A DNA stretch of 64,000 bases from Sphingomonadales bacterium. GTDB taxonomy: Bacteria; Pseudomonadota; Alphaproteobacteria; Sphingomonadales; Sphingomonadaceae. This document shows positions 44,447-52,909 of the stretch, piece after piece. Positions within the stretch are counted from its first letter, which is position 1; the number at the start of each line of letters is the position of its first letter. The notes under the pieces are model-generated. The model had not been told where the DNA came from. It made no database searches and saw only the letters and a program-made list of their open reading frames with translations. Position numbers and translations under genes: made by a program. The DNA lies in NCBI GenBank assembly GCA_027486415.1, contig JAIXPC010000002.1:124001-188000 (forward strand), read 5' to 3'.

Positions 44447-46551
44447 CAGTCTTTGATCCCGAACTGGGTGAGGATGAAGCTATACTCCTCCGCCAGCTCC
44501 TCAAGCGCCGCAAAGCGGCCGGACTTGCCGCCATGGCCGGCCCCCATGTTGGTCTTGAAGACGAGCAGATTGTTGTCAGTCTTCACGTCGCGCAACTTGG
44601 CGACCCACTTGGCCGGTTCCCAATAGGTGACGCGCGGATCGTTGAGGCCAGCGGTCACCATCAGCGGCGGATAGGCCTGGGCCTTGACCTGGTCATAGGG
44701 CGAATAGGAGCGGATCAGCTCGAAATCCGCCTTGCTGGTGATCGGGTTGCCCCATTCCGGCCATTCGCCGGGCGTCAGCGGGAGGCTTTCATCCAGCATG
44801 GTGTTGAGCACGTCGACGAACGGCACATGGGCCACGACAGCGCGGAACTGTTCGGGCGCCTGGTTGACGACCGCCCCCATCAGCTCGCCGCCGGCCGAAC
44901 CGCCGCTGGCCGAAATCATGCCCGGCGCGGCCCAGCCGGCCTTCACCAGGCCCTTGGCGGCATCGACGAAATCGTTGAACGTGTTGGTGCGCTTGGCCAG
45001 CTTGCCATCCAGATACCATTGATAGCCCAGATCATCGCCGCCGCGGATCTGCGCGATGGCATAGGCCATGCCGCGATCGAGCAGGCTCAGCCGGTTGGCC
45101 GAAAAGCCCGGCATCGACGGGATGCCATAGGCACCATAGGCATAAAGATGCAGCTTGCCGCTGCCATCCGGCTTGAAGCCCTTTTTATACACGATGGCGA
45201 CCGGTACCTTGGCTCCATCCCGCGCCGTCACGAAGATGCGCTGGCTTTCGTATTGGCTGGGGTCATAGCCCGAAGGCACCTGCTGCACCTTGCGGGTGAC
45301 CAGTTTGCCGGCCTTCACGTCATAATCGAACACCGTCGCCGGCGTGACCATGGAGGCGTAGTTGATCCGCAGCAGCGGCGCATCCGGCTCATAGCCCGAC
45401 GAGAAGGACGCGGTGTAGGCGGCTTCGGTGAACGGCACCACCGTCTCGCTGCCATCATCCCGGCGCAGCACGATGCGATCCAGCCCTTCGCGGCGGCCCT
45501 GCACGGCAAGGTATGACGTGAAGGCGGTGATGCCGGTGATGTAATCGCGATCCGATCCGGCGATCAGCGTCGTCCACTGGTCAGGGCTGGCCAGCGGCGC
45601 GGTCGCCACGCGGAAATTCACATGATCGTCGTTGGTGCGGATGAACAGGCGATCTCCGCGCACATCGACATCATAGGCCACACCGGCCTGCCGGCGCTTG
45701 ACCAGAATCGGCGGCGCAGTCGGGTTGGCGGCGGGGACAAGGCGCACCTCGCTGGTCACGTGATCCGAGGTCGCAATGATGATCCACTTGCCGTCCTGGC
45801 TCTTGGCCGTGTTGACGCCAAAGCCCTTGTCCTCGGTTTCCTCGTACAGCACCCGGTCTTCGCCGGTCTGGCCCAGCACGTGCAGCCGCGCCTTGATGCG
45901 CCGCCAGTTCTCGTTGACTTCCGTCCAGACGATGGCCCTGGAATCGGCGGTCCACTCGACACCGCCCACGCTCACCCTGGTGACGGTCTCGATATCCTTG
46001 CCCGTGGCCAGATCGCGGATGCGGATGGTGAAACGCTCGCTGCCATCGGTATCGGTGGCATAGGCGGCCAGCTTGCCATCCGGGCTGACACGCATTGCAC
46101 CGAGCCGGAAATAGCCCAGCCCCTTGGCCAGTTCGGGTTCGGACAGCACCACCTGTTCCGCGCCACCACCCTTGGGCCGGCGCATCCACGTGCGATACTG
46201 GTCACCCGGCTTGAACTGCCACCAATATTCGAACGCGCCATCGGGCAGCGGCACCGAGGCGTCGTCCTGCTTCACCCGGCCCTTCAGTTCCTCGAACAAC
46301 CGGTCCTTCAGCGCCGCCACCGGGGCCATCTGCGCCGTGTAATAGGCGTTTTCGGCAGTCAGATAGGCCAGCACATCGGCATCATCCACCTTGGGATAGC
46401 CGGGGTCCTTCAGCCAGTTCCAGGGATCCTCCACGGTGATGCCGTGGTGGGTGAAGCTGTGCGGGCGCTTGGCGGCAATCGGGGGCTGCATCTGGGCAAA
46501 GGCTCCGGAAACGGGAAGGATGGTGATCAGCGCGGCAACGAGAAGGCGCAT
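44446..46551 (-). CDS. S9 prolyl oligopeptidase / oligopeptidase B family protein
   Basis: A 701-residue serine peptidase with a signal peptide (first 19 residues, SGAFA|Q). An N-terminal seven-bladed beta-propeller gates a C-terminal alpha/beta-hydrolase domain. The triad is visible: Ser552 in SGGSAGGE, Asp638 in GLNDPRV and His673 in GAGHGGKSG. The ARDGAKVPVAIVYKKG and RGGDDLGYQWY stretches are close to oligopeptidase B. It probably degrades short peptides in the periplasm. It is divergent from the aminopeptidase P gene across 76 bases. Confidence 0.93.
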   Translation of the reverse strand: MRLLVAALITILPVSGAFAQMQPPIAAKRPHSFTHHGITVEDPWNWLKDPGYPKVDDADVLAYLTAENAYYTAQMAPVAALKDRLFEELKGRVKQDDASVPLPDGAFEYWWQFKPGDQYRTWMRRPKGGGAEQVVLSEPELAKGLGYFRLGAMRVSPDGKLAAYATDTDGSERFTIRIRDLATGKDIETVTRVSVGGVEWTADSRAIVWTEVNENWRRIKARLHVLGQTGEDRVLYEETEDKGFGVNTAKSQDGKWIIIATSDHVTSEVRLVPAANPTAPPILVKRRQAGVAYDVDVRGDRLFIRTNDDHVNFRVATAPLASPDQWTTLIAGSDRDYITGITAFTSYLAVQGRREGLDRIVLRRDDGSETVVPFTEAAYTASFSSGYEPDAPLLRINYASMVTPATVFDYDVKAGKLVTRKVQQVPSGYDPSQYESQRIFVTARDGAKVPVAIVYKKGFKPDGSGKLHLYAYGAYGIPSMPGFSANRLSLLDRGMAYAIAQIRGGDDLGYQWYLDGKLAKRTNTFNDFVDAAKGLVKAGWAAPGMISASGGSAGGELMGAVVNQAPEQFRAVVAHVPFVDVLNTMLDESLPLTPGEWPEWGNPITSKADFELIRSYSPYDQVKAQAYPPLMVTAGLNDPRVTYWEPAKWVAKLRDVKTDNNLLVFKTNMGAGHGGKSGRFAALEELAEEYSFILTQFGIKD

Positions 46552-46627
46552 GAAAACGGGTTCCTGTGCTTGAGGCGCGGGGGCAGTGCGCCTATCTGGG
46601 TCGGCATTGATAGAGGGAAGATTTTTC

Positions 46628-48424
46628 ATGTCCACCATCGCTCAGCGTCTCGCCGCCTTGCGCGCCGAATTGTCGGCACAGGGGCTCGCCGGCTTCGTGG
46701 TGCCGCTGACCGACGAGCACATGAGCGAATATGTCGGCGATTATGCCCAGCGGCTGGCGTGGATCAGCGGCTTTGGCGGTTCGGCCGGCAGCGCGGTGGT
46801 GATGGCCGACAAGGCGGCGATGTTCACCGATGGCCGCTACACGGTGCAGGTGCGCCAGCAGGTGCCGGCTGACCTGTTCGCCTATGAAGACGTGCCAAAG
46901 ACCAGCGCGGCGCAGTGGCTGGGCGAACAGGCCAGCGCCGGCCAGCGCATCGGCCATGATCCGTGGCTGCACACGCGGGCCTGGGCCAAGTCCACCGCGG
47001 CCCTGCTGGCGGCGCGCGGCGCGGAACTCGTGGCCGTGACGCGCAATCCCATCGACGCGGTGTGGGCCGACCGGGCGGCGCCGAGCCGCGCGCCGATCGA
47101 GGTGCACGACGATCAATGGGCCGGCCGCAGCCATGCCGACAAGCGGGCCGACGTGGCGGCGTGGCTGGCCGACAGGCACGCTGACGCCGTGGTGATCGCC
47201 GCGCTCGATTCGGTGGCCTGGCTGCTCAACATCCGTGGCCGCGACGTGCCGCGCACTCCGGTGGCGCTCGCCTTTGTGATCGCCCACAAGGATGGCAGCG
47301 TCGATCTGTTCGCCGATCCGGCCAAGTTCACGCCGGCCGTGCGCGCTCACCTGGGCGATGCCGTGCGCTGCCAGCCCCGTGACCGTTTCGAAGCGGCCCT
47401 GAAGGCGATGACCGGCCAGACTGTCGTGGCCGATCCGCAATCGTGCGTCGCTGCCATCTTCGACGCGCTGGATGCCGGCGGCGCGCAGATCGTCGAGGCG
47501 CGCGACCCGACCGTGCTGCCGCGTGCCATCAAGAACGAGACGGAGATTGCCGGCACCATCGCCGCCCATGTGCGCGACGGTGCGGCGCTCAGCCGTTTCC
47601 TCGCCTGGTTTGATGCCGAAGCGCCCAAGGGCGGTCTCGATGAACTGTCCGCTGCCGAGCGGCTGCGCCAGTTCCGCGCCGAGACCAACAGCCTGGAAGA
47701 CCTGTCGTTCGACACCATCTCGGCCGCAGGCCCCAATGCCGCCCTGCCGCATTATCGCGTTTCGACCGAAACCAACCTGCCGATCCGCAACGACAGCATC
47801 TATCTGGTCGATTCGGGCGGCCAGTATCGCGACGGCACCACCGACGTGACGCGCACCATGGTGGTGGGCGCACCGACGCCGGAGATGCGGGACCGTTTCA
47901 CCCGCGTGCTGAAGGGCCATATCGCGCTGGCCCGGGCCATCTTCCCGGCCGGCACCAAGGGCGTGCAACTGGACGCGCTGGCCCGCCAGCACCTGTGGAG
48001 CGCCGGCCTTGATTACAACCACGGCACCGGCCACGGCGTCGGCAGCTATCTTTCGGTCCACGAAGGCCCGCAGCGCATCGCGGCGGCCTGGTCGGCACAG
48101 CCGGGCGGCGATGAACCGCTGCAGCCGGGCATGATCCTTTCCAACGAGCCGGGCTATTACAAGCAGGGCGATTACGGCATCCGCATCGAAAATCTCGTGC
48201 TGGTCGAACGCCGCAGCGCAGCCGGCGCCGAACGCGAGATCATGGGCTTCAGGGAGCTGACGCTGGCCCCCATCGACAAGCGCCTGGTGGACGTGAGCCT
48301 GCTCACCGACGAGGAGCGGACGTGGTGGAACGACTATCACGCCCGCGTGGCGGCGGAGATCGGGCCGCTGCTGACCGATGCGGCGGAACAGGCATGGCTG
48401 GCCGAGGCGTGCGCGCCGATCTGA
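46628..48424 (+). CDS. Xaa-Pro aminopeptidase (M24B, aminopeptidase P family)
   Basis: A 598-residue enzyme with three domains, as in eukaryotic-type aminopeptidase P1: two creatinase N-terminal domains and a pita-bread catalytic domain. All five dinuclear metal ligands are identifiable: the two Asp in VDSGGQYRDGTTDVTRT, His in HGTGHGVG, Glu in SNEPGYY and Glu in RIENLVLV. It removes N-terminal residues preceding proline. GAGGGAAG precedes ATG 46628. Confidence 0.94.
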   Translation: MSTIAQRLAALRAELSAQGLAGFVVPLTDEHMSEYVGDYAQRLAWISGFGGSAGSAVVMADKAAMFTDGRYTVQVRQQVPADLFAYEDVPKTSAAQWLGEQASAGQRIGHDPWLHTRAWAKSTAALLAARGAELVAVTRNPIDAVWADRAAPSRAPIEVHDDQWAGRSHADKRADVAAWLADRHADAVVIAALDSVAWLLNIRGRDVPRTPVALAFVIAHKDGSVDLFADPAKFTPAVRAHLGDAVRCQPRDRFEAALKAMTGQTVVADPQSCVAAIFDALDAGGAQIVEARDPTVLPRAIKNETEIAGTIAAHVRDGAALSRFLAWFDAEAPKGGLDELSAAERLRQFRAETNSLEDLSFDTISAAGPNAALPHYRVSTETNLPIRNDSIYLVDSGGQYRDGTTDVTRTMVVGAPTPEMRDRFTRVLKGHIALARAIFPAGTKGVQLDALARQHLWSAGLDYNHGTGHGVGSYLSVHEGPQRIAAAWSAQPGGDEPLQPGMILSNEPGYYKQGDYGIRIENLVLVERRSAAGAEREIMGFRELTLAPIDKRLVDVSLLTDEERTWWNDYHARVAAEIGPLLTDAAEQAWLAEACAPI

Positions 48425-48506
48425 TCGGGGGCCTGCGTCACCCTTCACCTTCGCAAAGCCCGGCCCACCATGGTATCAGCGGCCCACATCACAGGGAGCC
48501 ATCACC

Positions 48507-49058
48507 ATGCTGAAGCACTTCACCCTCGCCGCCGCCGCGCTGGTCGGCCTCGTGGCCGCCTCGCAGCCGCCGCAGAGCCTGCACCAGTTCACCATGAAGA
48601 CCATCGACGGCAAGCCGATGCCGATGGCCCAGTACAAGGGCAAGGTGGTGCTGCTGGTGAACACGGCATCGATGTGCGGTTTCACCCCGCAGTATGAAGG
48701 CCTGCAGAAGCTGCACGACACCTACAAGGGCCAGGGCTTCACCGTTCTGGGCGTGCCCTCGGGCGATTTCGGTGATCAGGAATTCGGCAGCAACGGCGAA
48801 GTGAAGCAGTTCTGCGAGAGCAAGTTCGGCATCAAGTTCCCGATGGCCGAAAAGGCCGTGGTGAAGGGCCCCAAGGCGATCCCGGTCTACCGCTGGGCGG
48901 CGATGACGCTGGGCGATGACAAGACCCCGCAGTGGAACTTCCACAAATATCTGATCGGCAAGGATGGCAAGCTGATCGCCGCCTTTGGCACCAAGACCAC
49001 GCCGATGTCTCCGGAAGTGACTGGCGCTGTGGCCAAGGCCTTGGCGGCCAAGGGTTAA
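48507..49058 (+). CDS. glutathione peroxidase family protein, secreted
   Basis: A 183-residue thiol peroxidase with an N-terminal hydrophobic leader (about residues 5-19). The peroxidatic cysteine is C57 in NTASMCGFTPQY; the Gln in the FGDQE segment and the Trp-Asn of QWNFHKYLI complete the catalytic set. Cys replaces selenocysteine, as in other bacteria. The usual resolving-Cys segment (PCNQF) reads PSGDF, so thioredoxin-type recycling may differ. The leader suggests a periplasmic or membrane location. Confidence 0.9.
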   Translation: MLKHFTLAAAALVGLVAASQPPQSLHQFTMKTIDGKPMPMAQYKGKVVLLVNTASMCGFTPQYEGLQKLHDTYKGQGFTVLGVPSGDFGDQEFGSNGEVKQFCESKFGIKFPMAEKAVVKGPKAIPVYRWAAMTLGDDKTPQWNFHKYLIGKDGKLIAAFGTKTTPMSPEVTGAVAKALAAKG

Positions 49059-49207
49059 TCAGCGGATTTGGGCGATTCCGGGTGCTGGCTGCGCGCCGGA
49101 TCTCCGGTGTCGCCCAGCCCCTTGCGCTTCCTGAGATTGGCCCGCAGCGCCGCTGCCAGCCGCTCGGCGCGTGCGGCTTTTGCTGTTTTGCCCTGCTGAT
49201 CGCTCAT
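49055..49207 (-). CDS. small basic hypothetical protein
   Basis: A 50-residue, strongly basic protein (AARAERLAAALRANLRKRKG) of the kind annotated as conserved hypothetical in many alphaproteobacteria. It starts at ATG 49207 in the sequence between GPx and the tRNA and overlaps the GPx stop by four bases. No ribosome site is clear. Function unknown. Confidence 0.5.
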   Translation of the reverse strand: MSDQQGKTAKAARAERLAAALRANLRKRKGLGDTGDPARSQHPESPKSAD

Positions 49208-49258
49208 GGTGCTGCCATAACCGATTGCAATGCCGGCGTCAGCGCCAGATGACTCCGC

Positions 49259-49287
49259 TTGACAGTCAGGGAGCGCTTGGCCATAGG
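49259..49287 (+). promoter_or_regulatory. promoter of the tRNA-Thr gene
   Basis: TTGACA (49259-49264), 17-base spacer, CATAGG (49282-49287), with the tRNA starting 38 bases after the -10. A small GC-rich hairpin (CCCGCC with GGCGGG) lies between the promoter and the tRNA. Confidence 0.6.
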
Positions 49288-49325
49288 GCCGCTTCCCGCC
49301 CACGTGGCGGGCCATTTCGGGCCGT

Positions 49326-49400
<75 letters not shown>

Positions 49401-49426
49401 CCCCCGAAATTTCCGCGGTGACGGCC

Positions 49427-49861
49427 ATGTTTTCCGATGACGATACCGTCACCCGCATCGGCCAAGGCCTGATCGCCGCCACCCTGCCAAAACCCGAATG
49501 GACCCACGCCGCGCACGTCGCAGCCGCCGTCTATCTGTGCACCGCCCGGCCCGATCTCCATCCGGAACGCGACATGCCGGGCATCATCCGGCGCTACAAT
49601 GTCGCCACCGGCGGGGTGAACAGCGATACCGCCGGCTATCACCACAGCATCACGCTGGCCTCCATCGCCGCCGTGCGCGCCGGGCTGCAGCCGGGGCTGG
49701 GGCTGGCAGCGCAGGTGAACGCCCTGCTGGCCGGGATGATGGGCGACAAGCACTGGCCGCAGCGTTTCTGGACGCGTGAGACGCTGTTTTCGGTCGCTGC
49801 CCGGCGGGGCTGGGTGGCGCCGGACAAGGCGCCGCTGCCGTTCCCCGTTGCGCTTGGCTGA
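49427..49861 (+). CDS. conserved hypothetical protein
   Basis: A 144-residue soluble protein. The order WTHAAHVAAAVY, then IIRRYNVATGGVN and GYHHSITLASI, resembles a small conserved family of unknown function with His-rich segments that might bind a metal. It begins shortly after tRNA-Thr and may be expressed by read-through; no independent promoter is seen. Start ATG 49427. Confidence 0.7.
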   Translation: MFSDDDTVTRIGQGLIAATLPKPEWTHAAHVAAAVYLCTARPDLHPERDMPGIIRRYNVATGGVNSDTAGYHHSITLASIAAVRAGLQPGLGLAAQVNALLAGMMGDKHWPQRFWTRETLFSVAARRGWVAPDKAPLPFPVALG

Positions 49862-49898
49862 CAACGGGCTACACCTGCTCACCGAAAAGGGGAGCATC

Positions 49899-51236
49899 AT
49901 GAAGGCCATCATCACCGCCGCGCTGCTGCTGGCCGGCACTGCTGCCGCCGCACAGGATTACCAGCTGCCGGGCGTGCCATCCTTGCGCGATCGCGTGGTA
50001 GCGCATGATCGGCTGATCAAGGCGCGGCTGGACCAGGTCGTGCCCAGGATCATGCGCGAAGTCGGCGTGGACATGTGGGTGCTGGTCGCATCCGAATACA
50101 ACGAAGACCCGGTGGTGAAGACGATGCTGCCCGCCACCTGGGCGTCAGCACGGCGGCGCATGGTGATCATCTTCCACGATCGCGGGCCGGAAAAGGGCGT
50201 CGAGCGGCTGGTGGTGGCGCGTTACCCGGTGGGCGACCTGTTTCCGGCGGCGTGGGACCCGGAAAAGCAGCCCGACCAGTGGGCCCGAGTCGGCCAGCTG
50301 ATCGCCGAGCGCGCCCCGAAACGCATCGCCGTCAACGTGTCGAAGGATTTCGCGCTGGCCAACGGGCTGGCGGCGGGTGAACAGCAGCAGCTGATGGCGG
50401 CGCTCGGCCCGCTGGCATCGAAGGTCGAAAGCCACGACCGGCTGGCGCTGGGCTATCTGGAAACCCGCACGCCCGAAGACATGGCGGTGTATCAGGGCAT
50501 CATGCGCGTCGCCCACGCGCTGATCCCGGAAGGCCTGTCGGAAAAGGTGATCACGCCGGGCGTGACCACCACGCAGGACGTGGTGTGGTGGTATCGCGAA
50601 CGGCTGGCGGATCTGCGTCAGGATGCCTGGTGCCAGCCGTCGGTGGACGTGCAGCGCGCGGGTGGCCCCGGCATCGTGCCCGGCCGACAGACGCTGCCCG
50701 AAAACCCGGTGATCATGCCGGGCGATCTGCTGCACGTTGATTTCTGCGCCGGCATGCTGGGCCTGAAGACCGACACGCAGATGCTGGCCTATGTGCTGAA
50801 ACCCGGCGAGACTGATGCCCCGGCGGGCCTGAAGGCCGGCATGGCCGCGGCCAACAAGGTGCAGGATGCGCTGGTGTCGAGCTATGCCGACCGCATCACC
50901 GGCAATGATGCACTGGTGACGGCGCGGGCCAAGGCCGTCGCGCAGGGGCTGAAACCCATCATCTACACCCATTCGATCGGCCTGCACGGCCACGGCGCCG
51001 GCCCGTGGATCGGCGCGTGGGACAATCAGAACCCCACCCCCGGCCGCGGCGAATATCGCCTCTATCCCGATACCGCCTGGTCAATCGAACTGGCAGCCGT
51101 GGCCAAGGTGCCGGAATGGGGCGGCGCCGAGGTGCGCTTCCCACTGGAGGTCGACGGCTTCTGGGATGGTGCCAGGTTCCGTTGGATCGATGGCCGGCAG
51201 ACGGAGCTGCTGCTGATTCCGCGAAAGGCGAAATAG
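49899..51236 (+). CDS. secreted M24 peptidase family protein
   Basis: A 445-residue protein with a signal peptide (residues 1-18) and a pita-bread fold of the M24 family. Metal-ligand candidates are D and D in LLHVDFCAGMLGLKTDTQ, His in HSIGLHGHGAG and Glu in SIELAAVAK; the last Glu of the usual set is less certain. It is distant from the cytoplasmic aminopeptidase P encoded at 46.6 kb and probably acts on Xaa-Pro peptides in the periplasm. AAAGGGGAGC precedes ATG 49899. Confidence 0.85.
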   Translation: MKAIITAALLLAGTAAAAQDYQLPGVPSLRDRVVAHDRLIKARLDQVVPRIMREVGVDMWVLVASEYNEDPVVKTMLPATWASARRRMVIIFHDRGPEKGVERLVVARYPVGDLFPAAWDPEKQPDQWARVGQLIAERAPKRIAVNVSKDFALANGLAAGEQQQLMAALGPLASKVESHDRLALGYLETRTPEDMAVYQGIMRVAHALIPEGLSEKVITPGVTTTQDVVWWYRERLADLRQDAWCQPSVDVQRAGGPGIVPGRQTLPENPVIMPGDLLHVDFCAGMLGLKTDTQMLAYVLKPGETDAPAGLKAGMAAANKVQDALVSSYADRITGNDALVTARAKAVAQGLKPIIYTHSIGLHGHGAGPWIGAWDNQNPTPGRGEYRLYPDTAWSIELAAVAKVPEWGGAEVRFPLEVDGFWDGARFRWIDGRQTELLLIPRKAK

Positions 51237-51239
51237 GCC

Positions 51240-52814
51240 TCAGCGCGGCGCGCCCAGCCACTCCTCGCGAATCAGGCTGACCGGGATCAGGCCAAAGCTG
51301 CCGAACCGGTCATAAAAGCCCTTCACGTTGAAGCCTGAGCCTTCCTTCTCGGCCAGTTCGGCGAACAGCTGCTCTACCTGCGCCTTGCCGGTGATGTAGC
51401 TGGGGCCATAGCCGGCCTGCCGCAGATAGAGCGACTGTTCAAAGCCCAGCAGCGGCAGGTCGGGGCTCATCCAGCCATTGGGGGTGCGCTTGACCTGCAT
51501 GGCCATCGCCGCCTTCAGGTCGATCATGTTGGCCTGGGCATAGAGCGACGCCAGCCCGCGCGCGGCGCGCTGGGCCTGCATGATCCACACCACTTCCCGT
51601 TCGCGCGGGTTCACGTCGAACAGGCCAGCATCCAGCATCATCGCTTCCATCGCGGTGGCATTGCCTTCGGCGCGGCTGACCCAGATGTTGTAGAGCAGCG
51701 GCCCGCGCCGGATCGGCGAGGCGTGCGGGCGCGCCTGCATCTCGGCCAGATCCCACCAGTGATAGAAATGCGCGAACAGGCTGTTGGGCGCGCGGCCCTG
51801 CGCGATCTTGAAGAAATCCTGCTTGTCGGCCGGCACCCACTTGCCGATCCGCTTCACCAGTTCGGGCTTCATCCACGGCTGGATCGTGGCCACGCCGGTC
51901 GTGTCCATAAAACGGATGAAATGATCGATGGCAGCGAGGCTCTTCGCATCCCATTCGGCCTGATTGGCCGGGCTGGTCAGCGCCGGCAGCGCCTTGTGGT
52001 GATTTTCCTCCAGCCGCAGACCGGCGTGGGCGCGGGCCAGTTCCCGGCTCAGGATCGCCACCTCCTGTTCCCAGCTGTAGGGCGAAAGCTGCACGTGCTT
52101 CAGATACCAGTTGTAGGCCTCGATCCCGACGCCTGACGGCCCGGTCTTCTTCGGCGCTTCCGCCTTTACCCACGCGATGAAGCCGCGCGTGGCAACAAGC
52201 GCCTCGGCAACGCGGCGTTCCAGCAGGGCATGGCCCTTCACCTTGCCGGCCAGATCGGCCAGCGCCTCCTCCTGCTCGGCCAGGCTGATCAGGCTGGCGT
52301 TCCACAGATCGGCGGCATTGCCGGTCAGGTTGCCGCGCGCCTGCGCCAGCAGTGGCGGAATGTGGGCCAGCTCGCCGGCCAGTTTCGCCGCGTCGGGCTT
52401 TGTCAGGGGAAAGCTGTATTGCCACAGCTCCACCGTCGCGGCGTGCACGGGGCCTTCATGCGCCGGCGTGTCGCTCTGCGCCGTCCAGATCGAAACATAC
52501 CAGGCCGGATCGCGCGCCCACGGCTTCGCCACCTCCAGATCGAATTTCAGGCCGTTCATTTCGGCCTGCACCAGCTGCCAATCCACCCGGTCGGCGGCTG
52601 ACCAGCCCGCCGTATCGATTGCCGCCAGCCGCGCCTGAAAGGATGTCAGCGCTTGCGCCCGCGCCGCGACGGCCGCTGCGCCATAGTCGGGAACGCCGCC
52701 CGGCCCGGCGTGGAACTGCCGCCATTGGGCAAACAGCGCGTGCAACTGGCCGGGCGTTCCGGCCCAGGCCGGCGCGGCAATCAACAACAGCAGGGCAAGG
52801 GCGATCCGGATCAT
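51240..52814 (-). CDS. secreted DUF885-like protein
   Basis: A 524-residue protein with a signal peptide (residues 1-18). It is largely helical and shares with the DUF885 family (peptidase-like) a late region running from RAEGNATAMEAMML to GFEQSLYLRQAGYGPSYITGK. A classic HExxH motif is not visible, so activity is uncertain. It converges with the M24 gene (3-base gap) and is divergent from lnt. Confidence 0.55.
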   Translation of the reverse strand: MIRIALALLLLIAAPAWAGTPGQLHALFAQWRQFHAGPGGVPDYGAAAVAARAQALTSFQARLAAIDTAGWSAADRVDWQLVQAEMNGLKFDLEVAKPWARDPAWYVSIWTAQSDTPAHEGPVHAATVELWQYSFPLTKPDAAKLAGELAHIPPLLAQARGNLTGNAADLWNASLISLAEQEEALADLAGKVKGHALLERRVAEALVATRGFIAWVKAEAPKKTGPSGVGIEAYNWYLKHVQLSPYSWEQEVAILSRELARAHAGLRLEENHHKALPALTSPANQAEWDAKSLAAIDHFIRFMDTTGVATIQPWMKPELVKRIGKWVPADKQDFFKIAQGRAPNSLFAHFYHWWDLAEMQARPHASPIRRGPLLYNIWVSRAEGNATAMEAMMLDAGLFDVNPREREVVWIMQAQRAARGLASLYAQANMIDLKAAMAMQVKRTPNGWMSPDLPLLGFEQSLYLRQAGYGPSYITGKAQVEQLFAELAEKEGSGFNVKGFYDRFGSFGLIPVSLIREEWLGAPR

Positions 52815-52909
52815 GCCCGCAGACTGGCGGCGTAAGCGGCCTGCGGCAAGTCCCCACCTGCCAAAAGCCCACTGGCCTTGCACCGTGGGGCCGTTTACCA
52901 CCCGTCCCC